From contig CAZIZN010000014.1 of the NCBI GenBank assembly GCA_964543795.1, positions 1 through 64,000 on the forward strand: a stretch of DNA of 64,000 nt, in the 5' to 3' direction. The notes under the pieces are model-generated. The model was not told the origin of the DNA. It did no database searches and worked only from the letters and a program-made list of their open reading frames with translations. This stretch comes from JACKIC01 sp964543795 (GTDB lineage Bacteria; Planctomycetota; UBA1135; UBA2386). The translations under genes were made by a program, and so were the position numbers. This document shows positions 58,653 to 64,000 of this stretch, one piece after another. The number at the start of each line of letters is the position of its first letter. The stretch's first letter is position 1.

Positions 58653-60653
58653 GTGAACCCGCCGCTCAGCAAGCCGACCCCCGCGCAGCCGCTGTCGATC
58701 CCGCCGCTCGCGCTCTGGCGCGAGATGCTGCGCATCCGCCGCTTCGAGGAGGAACTGCACCGCCTCGTCGGCAGCGGCGCGATCGGCGGCACGACCCACC
58801 TGTGCGCGGGTCAGGAGGCGATCGCCGTCGGGATCTCCGCGCTGCTCGCGCGCGACGACCAGGTCGTCAGCACGCACCGGGGCCACGGTCACCTGCTCGC
58901 GAAGGGAGCGCGCGCCGACCGCGCGCTCGCCGAGTTCGCCGGCAAGGTCACCGGCTACTGCAAAGGCAAGGGCGGCAGCCAGCACACGGCCGTGCCGGCG
59001 ATCGGTCACATGGGCAGCAACGGCATCACCGGCGGCGGCCTGCCGATCGCGGCGGGACTCGCGCTGGCGCAACGCATGCGCGGCACGGACCGCGTCGTCG
59101 TCGCCTACCTCGGCGACGGCGCCACCGCGACCGGCAACTTCCACGAGGCGTGCAACCTCGCGTCGCTGTGGCGGCTGCCCGTGCTGTTCGTCGTCGAGAA
59201 CAACGGCTTCGCGATGTCCACGCCGACGACCGCGCACTCGTCGTGCAGCGACTACACCGACTGGGCCGGCCGCTACACGCACATGGCCACTGCGTTCGCG
59301 GACGGCAATCGCGTCGAGGACGTGATCGCCACGGCGGCCCCCCTGCTCGACCGCGCGCGGCGCGGCCACGGCCCGGCCCTGCTCGAATGCGCGACGTGGC
59401 GTCGGTTCGGCCACAGCAAGAGCGACCCGTGCGTCTACCGGCCGAAGGACGACGACGAACAGTGGCGCCGCCACGACCCGCTCGACCTGCTCGCCGATCG
59501 CGCCGGCCTGCGCGAACAGGACCTCGCCGCGGTGCGGGCCGAGGTCGACGCGGAGATCGCGGCGGCGGTCGCGTTCGCGCTCGAATCGCCCGCCGGCGAT
59601 CTCGACACCGCCCTCGCCGACCTCGACGTGCCGGCGGTTCCCGCCGAGCCGGCACCGTGCCGGCTGGCGCCCGGCCAGGACACGACCTTCACCGAGGCGC
59701 TGCGCGAGACGCTGCGCGGCGAACTGGCCCGCGACGAGCGCGTGCTGCTGCTCGGCGAGGACATCGGCGTCTACGGCGGCGCGTTCGGCGTGACGCGCGG
59801 TCTCCAGCAGCAGTTCGGCCCCGAACGCGTGCGCGAGACGCCGATCTGCGAGAACGGCTTCGTCGGACTCGCCGTCGGCGCGGCGGTCGGCGGCCTGCGC
59901 CCGGTCGTCGAGCTGATGTTCTCGGACTTCGTGACCTGCTGCATGGACGCGGTCGTCAACCACGCCGCGAAGCTGCGCTACATGTATGCGGGGCAGGTGA
60001 CGGTGCCGCTGACGCTGCGTTTGCCCGTGGGTCGCCGCCACGGCTACGGCGCCACGCACTCGCAGAGCCTCGAGGCGTGGTTCCTGCACGTGCCGGGCCT
60101 GTCGGTGGTCTGCCCCGCGACCGTCGCCGACGCGGTCGGCCTGCTGCGCACCGCGGTGCGCACCGACTCGCCGGTCCTGTTCCTCGAGCCCAAGCTGCTC
60201 TATCCGGCCCGCGGGGCGATGCCCGGGCCGGACCACGTGGTGCCGCTCGGCAAGGCGAGGCTCGACCGCGACGGCGATCGGATGACGTTGTTCACCTACG
60301 GCCAGTGCCTGCCGCTCTGCCGCGCCGCCGCGGACCGGCTCGCCGACGAGGGCGTCGCCGCCGGCATCGTCGATCTGCGCTCGCTGGCGCCGTTCGACCT
60401 CGACACCTGCGCCGCGCAGCTGCAGCGCACCGGTCGGGGCCTCGTCGTGCACGAGGGTTCGGCCACGGGCGGGGTCGGCGACGCGCTGCTCGGCGCGCTG
60501 CTGCCGCGCGTGTTCGGCTGGCTGCACGCGCCGCTGCTGCGCCTCGGTGCCGCGCACGTGCCGATGCCGTCGTCGCCGCACCTCGAAGACCTCGTCATGC
60601 CCGACGTCGACGCCGTCGTGCGCGTGGCGCGCCACCTCGCCCTGGACTACTGA
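58653..60653 (+). CDS. fused 2-oxoacid dehydrogenase E1 alpha-beta
   Basis: 666-residue enzyme combining both E1 subunits. Residues about 1-335 are E1 alpha, with the thiamine-diphosphate motif GDG (about 154) to NN (about 184), HRGHGHLLAKG, and the SNGITGGGLPIAAGLA segment. Residues about 350-666 are E1 beta (LLLGEDIGVYGGAFGVT, ICENGFVGLAVGAA, RRHGYGATHSQSLEAWF). It decarboxylates a 2-oxoacid and loads the acyl group on a lipoyl domain. It starts at GTG 58653 and its stop overlaps the next start (TGATG). The substrate (pyruvate, branched-chain or other) is not clear. Confidence 0.9.
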   Translation: MNPPLSKPTPAQPLSIPPLALWREMLRIRRFEEELHRLVGSGAIGGTTHLCAGQEAIAVGISALLARDDQVVSTHRGHGHLLAKGARADRALAEFAGKVTGYCKGKGGSQHTAVPAIGHMGSNGITGGGLPIAAGLALAQRMRGTDRVVVAYLGDGATATGNFHEACNLASLWRLPVLFVVENNGFAMSTPTTAHSSCSDYTDWAGRYTHMATAFADGNRVEDVIATAAPLLDRARRGHGPALLECATWRRFGHSKSDPCVYRPKDDDEQWRRHDPLDLLADRAGLREQDLAAVRAEVDAEIAAAVAFALESPAGDLDTALADLDVPAVPAEPAPCRLAPGQDTTFTEALRETLRGELARDERVLLLGEDIGVYGGAFGVTRGLQQQFGPERVRETPICENGFVGLAVGAAVGGLRPVVELMFSDFVTCCMDAVVNHAAKLRYMYAGQVTVPLTLRLPVGRRHGYGATHSQSLEAWFLHVPGLSVVCPATVADAVGLLRTAVRTDSPVLFLEPKLLYPARGAMPGPDHVVPLGKARLDRDGDRMTLFTYGQCLPLCRAAADRLADEGVAAGIVDLRSLAPFDLDTCAAQLQRTGRGLVVHEGSATGGVGDALLGALLPRVFGWLHAPLLRLGAAHVPMPSSPHLEDLVMPDVDAVVRVARHLALDY

Positions 60654-62245
60654 TGGCCACGCTGCAGCACCTGCCCCACCTCGGCACCGCCGAAGACGAC
60701 GTGCTGTTCGTCGAATGGCTCGTGGCAATCGGCGACCGCGTCGCTGCCGGCGCGCCGATCGCGACCGTGGAGACCCTCAAGGCCGCCTTCGAGGTCGAGG
60801 CCGAACACACCGGCGTGCTGCTGCGAACGCTCTGCGAGGCGGGCCAACGGGTGCCGGCACAGGCGCCGATCGCCGTGCTCGGCGAAGTCGGGGAACCCTG
60901 CGACGACGCGGCCGTGGCCACTCTGCTCGCGAACGGCGCAGGCGCCTCGGCACCGCCGGCCGCGCCGGTCGGCGCACCCGCCATCGCACCCGCTATCGCA
61001 CCGCAGCCGTTCGCGGCCACCGGCACGAACGCGCCGATCGCACCCGCCGCGCGCCGCCGCGCCGCCGAACTCGGCCTCGACCTCGCCGCCGTCGCCGGCA
61101 CGGGCCCGGACGGCCTCGTGCGCGTCACCGACGTCGAGCGCGCGCACGCCGAGCGCGGCGCCGGCGACGGCCTGCTCGACCCAGAGTTCCTCGCGCACGT
61201 GCGCGCCGACCGCGCCGCGTTCGCCGCGTTGCGTTCCGCCTTCAAGGTGCAGCTCTACCGCCGCCACGGTGCGGTGATCGCCGACGGCTGCCGCTTCGCC
61301 GACGGTGCCCTGCTGCTGGCCGAATGCATCGTGCTCGGCGACGGCGCGTGCTTCGGCCGCGACACCGCCGTCGAGGCGCGCGAAGTGCGCGCGGGCAGCC
61401 TGCTGCACTTCGGCGCGCGCTGCCGCGTGCGCGGCACACGGCTCGTCTTCGGCGACAACGCCTTCTTCGCCGACGACGTCGAGATCGGCGGCGGCGGCGC
61501 GATGGACCCCGAGGCCGAACTGATCGTCGGCAGCCACGGCTTCGTCGGCGAACACGCCCATCTCAACCCGTGCCGCACGCTGCGGCTCGGCGACGAGGTC
61601 GTGATCTCGCGCAGCGCCGTGCTGATGACGCACTCGTTCGGCCCCAGTTGGCTGCGCGGCTATCCGAGCCGCTTCGCGGGCGTCACCGTCGGCGACGGCG
61701 CGCAGATCGGCATCGGCGCGGTGCTGTTCCCCGGCGTCGAGATCGGTGCGGGTGCCGTGGTCCTCTCCGGATCGTCGGTGGTCACCGCGGTGCCCCCCGG
61801 CCGATTGTTCGGCGGCGTGCCGGCGACGGACCAGAAGGCGGCCGCCCAGCAGCTCACGCCGGCCGAACTGCGCGAGCGCGCGCGCTGGCTCGTCGTCGAG
61901 TTCGCGCGGCAACTGCAACTGCGCGATCGCGACGTCTCGACCGAGCAGATCGGCGATGCGACGGTGGTCGAGGTCCAGGACGGCTCGCACCGGCACCGGC
62001 TCGAGTTCGCGGCGGACGGCGCATTCGGACCCGCCGTGCCCACTGCCGAGCGTGTCTGCGTCGCGGTCGCGTTCGACGACACGGCCTTCGCCGCGGCCGA
62101 CCCGGACACCACCGCGATCTCGCTCGAGCCGCCGCGCATCCGCGGGCCGATCGGGCCCCTCGCCGCCGCGTTCCGCGAGTTCCTGCGCAAGCGCGGCGTG
62201 CGACTGCACCCACGCGCCTGGGCCTACACCGGAGGCTGGCTGTGA
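60653..62245 (+). CDS. lipoyl - E3-binding - hexapeptide acyltransferase fusion
   Basis: 530-residue protein. Residues 1-80 form a lipoyl domain with the expected lipoyl-lysine Lys43 (ETLKAAFEV). Residues about 129-165 match the peripheral-subunit-binding domain of E2 proteins (PAARRRAAELGLDLAAVAGT). A normal E2 would then have a catalytic acyltransferase domain with the HxxxDG motif; that is absent. Instead residues about 205-395 are a left-handed beta-helix (hexapeptide repeats such as VIADG, VLGDGA, VTVGDGAQIGIGAVLFPGVE), the fold of sugar O- and N-acyltransferases, with a candidate catalytic His327 (MTHSFG). Residues 396-530 are a domain I do not recognise. It overlaps both neighbours. 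Confidence 0.85.
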   Translation: MATLQHLPHLGTAEDDVLFVEWLVAIGDRVAAGAPIATVETLKAAFEVEAEHTGVLLRTLCEAGQRVPAQAPIAVLGEVGEPCDDAAVATLLANGAGASAPPAAPVGAPAIAPAIAPQPFAATGTNAPIAPAARRRAAELGLDLAAVAGTGPDGLVRVTDVERAHAERGAGDGLLDPEFLAHVRADRAAFAALRSAFKVQLYRRHGAVIADGCRFADGALLLAECIVLGDGACFGRDTAVEAREVRAGSLLHFGARCRVRGTRLVFGDNAFFADDVEIGGGGAMDPEAELIVGSHGFVGEHAHLNPCRTLRLGDEVVISRSAVLMTHSFGPSWLRGYPSRFAGVTVGDGAQIGIGAVLFPGVEIGAGAVVLSGSSVVTAVPPGRLFGGVPATDQKAAAQQLTPAELRERARWLVVEFARQLQLRDRDVSTEQIGDATVVEVQDGSHRHRLEFAADGAFGPAVPTAERVCVAVAFDDTAFAAADPDTTAISLEPPRIRGPIGPLAAAFREFLRKRGVRLHPRAWAYTGGWL

Positions 62246-63039
62246 ACGACGGCTTCGACCTGCCCGCCGACGCCGGGTGCGCCTACAGCCTGCCGCACTA
62301 CCGCTGGATCCTGCAGCAGGCCAAGGCCCGCTACTGGCTGCCGCTCGTGCGCGAGGTCGCGCGCGGCGTTCCGGACCGCGACCTGCTGCTGATCCGCCAC
62401 GACGTCGACATCACGCCGTGGAGTGCGCTGCGCATGGCCGAACTCGAGCGCTCGCTCGACGTGTGCACGACCTACTACTACCGGCTGCACGCACCGTTCT
62501 ACAACCTGATGGACGGCGCCGTGCTCGACTCCGTGCGCGCCGTCGCGGCGATGGGCCACGAGGTCGGCCTGCACTACGAGCCCGGTTTCTTCCTCGAACG
62601 CGGCATGGACCCGGTCGTCGGCACCCGCAGCGACCTGCGCACCTTCGAGGAGCTCGTCGGCTTCCGCACGCACAGCATCGCGCAACACCAGCCCGCCGCC
62701 GGTCCCGTGCTCGCCGACATCAGCGAGCACCATCCGTGCGCCTACCAGCCGGCCCTCGTGCGCGACATGCCCTACTTCGGCGACAGCGGCTTCCACTGGC
62801 GCGAAGGCTGCGTCTGCACGAAGTTCGACCGCCCGCAGCTGCACACGCTGATCCACCCGCACTCGTGGGTGCGCGACGATCGCACCTGGCAGGACGTGCT
62901 GCACGCGCACGCCGCGGACCTCGGCGCGCGCATCGGCAGCGCGATGGAGGACTACGTCGCGCACGTCGGCGACTACCTCGCGCGGCGCGCCGAACTCGAT
63001 CGCAGCCGTGAGCGGCGCTACGGCACCGGAGCGCCCTGA
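62242..63039 (+). CDS. NodB-like polysaccharide deacetylase-type protein
   Basis: 265-residue soluble protein, no signal peptide. It has the metal-site motif LLIRHDVDITPWSA, and later GHEVGLHYEPG and HPHSWV, matching the catalytic layout of NodB/polysaccharide deacetylase enzymes of the cytosolic 'HDVD' type. It could remove acetyl from a sugar amine and so create the amino group that the acyltransferase upstream then modifies. GTG at 62242 overlaps the previous stop (GTGA), and its own stop overlaps the next ATG. Confidence 0.8.
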   Translation: MNDGFDLPADAGCAYSLPHYRWILQQAKARYWLPLVREVARGVPDRDLLLIRHDVDITPWSALRMAELERSLDVCTTYYYRLHAPFYNLMDGAVLDSVRAVAAMGHEVGLHYEPGFFLERGMDPVVGTRSDLRTFEELVGFRTHSIAQHQPAAGPVLADISEHHPCAYQPALVRDMPYFGDSGFHWREGCVCTKFDRPQLHTLIHPHSWVRDDRTWQDVLHAHAADLGARIGSAMEDYVAHVGDYLARRAELDRSRERRYGTGAP

Positions 63040-64000
63040 TGGACGTGCTGCACCTCTGCCACCAGTTCGCCCCCGAGACGCGCGGCGGCGTCGAGGCCTA
63101 CGTCACCGACCTCGTCGCCGCACAGCACGGCGAGGGAGTCGACGTGCACGTGCTCTGCGGCAGCCACGTGCCGTGGGAACGCGTCGGCATCGAGGAACTG
63201 CGCGTCGGCGAGGTGCCCGTGCACCGCCTGCACCGCGACGACCGCTACTTCGACCTCTACACGAAGGCCTGGCACCCCGGCGTCGAAGCGGCGCTGCGCG
63301 CGTTCCTGCGCACCCGCCGGCCGCGGGTCGTGCACATCCACCAGTGGATCCGGCTCACGACCGACCTCGTCGAGATCGTGCAGGGCGAGGGCATCCCCGC
63401 GGTGGTGACACTGCACGACTTCTACCTGTCGTGCCCACGCGCCTTCCGCCTGCGCACCGACGGCACGGCGTGCGCGCGGCCGGTGGGCCCCGCGTCGTGC
63501 CGCGACTGCGTGCCGCGCTACGGCCACGAACACGACCGCGAGATCGACCTCGGCATCGAGCTGTTCGCCGCGCAGAGCCGCGCCGAACTGACGATGGCGG
63601 ACGCGGTGCTCGTCGGGGTCGGTTCGACCGCCGACCTGCTCGCCGCGACGCTCGGCCTGCCGCGCGAACTCTTCGCGGTGCTGAGCCTCGGCTACCGCCG
63701 TCGCTTCCCCGGGCTGCCGCCGCTGCCGGCACCTCGCGCCGACGAGCCGCTGCGGTTCGCGTTCTGGGGCGGGGTGGCGCCGCACAAGGGCGTGCGCGAA
63801 CTGGTCGCGGCGATGCGCATGCTGGCGGCGTCGCCGCCCGCGGCGCGGGCGATCGAACTGCACGTGCTCGGCGGCTTCGCGACCGAGGACTTCGCACGCG
63901 AACTGCGCGCCGCCGCGCGCGGTCTGCCCGTGACGTTCCACGGCCCGTTCCGGACGGCGGACCTGCGCCTTCTGCGGCCCGCGGTCGGCGTCTTCCCGAG
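63039..64000 (+). CDS. family 4-like glycosyltransferase (partial, runs off the end)
   Basis: At least 320 residues, cut by the window end. The N-terminal domain has HQFAPETRGGVEAYVTDLV, VVTLHDFYLSCPRAFRLRTD and a Cys cluster (SCPRAF...TACARPVGPASCRDC) typical of a metal-binding insert in GT4 enzymes. The second domain begins with RFAFWGGVAPHKGVRELVAA. ATG at 63039 overlaps the previous stop (TGATG). It probably adds the sugar whose acylation the operon controls. Confidence 0.88.
   Translation, partial: MDVLHLCHQFAPETRGGVEAYVTDLVAAQHGEGVDVHVLCGSHVPWERVGIEELRVGEVPVHRLHRDDRYFDLYTKAWHPGVEAALRAFLRTRRPRVVHIHQWIRLTTDLVEIVQGEGIPAVVTLHDFYLSCPRAFRLRTDGTACARPVGPASCRDCVPRYGHEHDREIDLGIELFAAQSRAELTMADAVLVGVGSTADLLAATLGLPRELFAVLSLGYRRRFPGLPPLPAPRADEPLRFAFWGGVAPHKGVRELVAAMRMLAASPPAARAIELHVLGGFATEDFARELRAAARGLPVTFHGPFRTADLRLLRPAVGVFP

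Noticed and set aside
58575..60728. 717-codon minus-strand frame opposite the E1 fusion
   Set aside because: Arg/Gly/Val/Ala-rich antisense product without domains; the plus strand has all E1 motifs.

Overview
The window is dense, very GC-rich bacterial chromosome, around 70% or more G+C in most genes by eye. Several traits point to a planctomycete-type organism (Planctomycetota, one of the high-GC uncultured lineages). These are secreted proteins with a shared C-terminal domain ending in an (S/T)NG(L/V) motif, a very large hybrid sensor/AAA+ regulator, an ECF sigma factor paired with an unusual membrane partner, and few clear Shine-Dalgarno sites. This assignment is inference from gene style; no rRNA or tRNA gene was found to anchor it.

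Region 1 (0.1-12.9 kb) is accessory. After a secreted Kelch-type protein there is a polymorphic-toxin locus. It holds a 2053-residue RHS protein ending in a HINT domain and a small toxin tip that resembles polymorphic toxin type 24. An immunity gene overlaps it by ATGA, and beyond two membrane-anchored proteins lies an orphan cassette of small immunity-like genes that includes a second, partly identical copy of the immunity gene.

Region 2 (12.9-22.8 kb) carries envelope and polysaccharide functions: a secreted protein, a histone-deacetylase-family hydrolase with a PGPGW-like membrane protein, a UDP-N-acetylglucosamine 6-dehydrogenase type enzyme, an outer-membrane barrel, a membrane diguanylate cyclase, a TVP38-family membrane protein, and an overlapping TetR / membrane protein / GT-C / GT2 gene chain.

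Region 3 (22.8-36.5 kb) reads on the minus strand: rpsO, pnp with a long Arg/Asp/Glu-rich tail, a 1896-residue membrane regulator (CBM9-like sensor, HAMP, GAF, degenerate GGDEF, sigma-54-type AAA+, winged helix), a small OmpH-like secreted protein, a lipoprotein secretin and a GspK-like pseudopilin.

Region 4 (36.7-58.5 kb) is mixed: a lipoprotein, beta-carbonic anhydrase, a large secreted protein of unknown function, asparagine synthetase, an intact MNT/HEPN toxin-antitoxin pair, a type-2-like IleRS, a decayed second MNT/HEPN pair, secreted propeller and HEAT-type proteins, an ECF sigma factor translationally coupled to a SecD-like membrane protein, an AAA/DUF4143 ATPase behind an AT-rich inverted repeat, and a DUF885 hydrolase.

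Region 5 (58.6-64.0 kb) is the most novel. It is an overlapping four-gene operon of a fused 2-oxoacid dehydrogenase E1 alpha-beta, a lipoyl/E3-binding protein whose usual E2 catalytic domain is replaced by a hexapeptide-repeat acyltransferase, a NodB-like deacetylase and a glycosyltransferase cut by the window end. I propose that it oxidises a 2-oxoacid and passes the acyl group from lipoyl-lysine straight to a sugar during surface-glycan synthesis.
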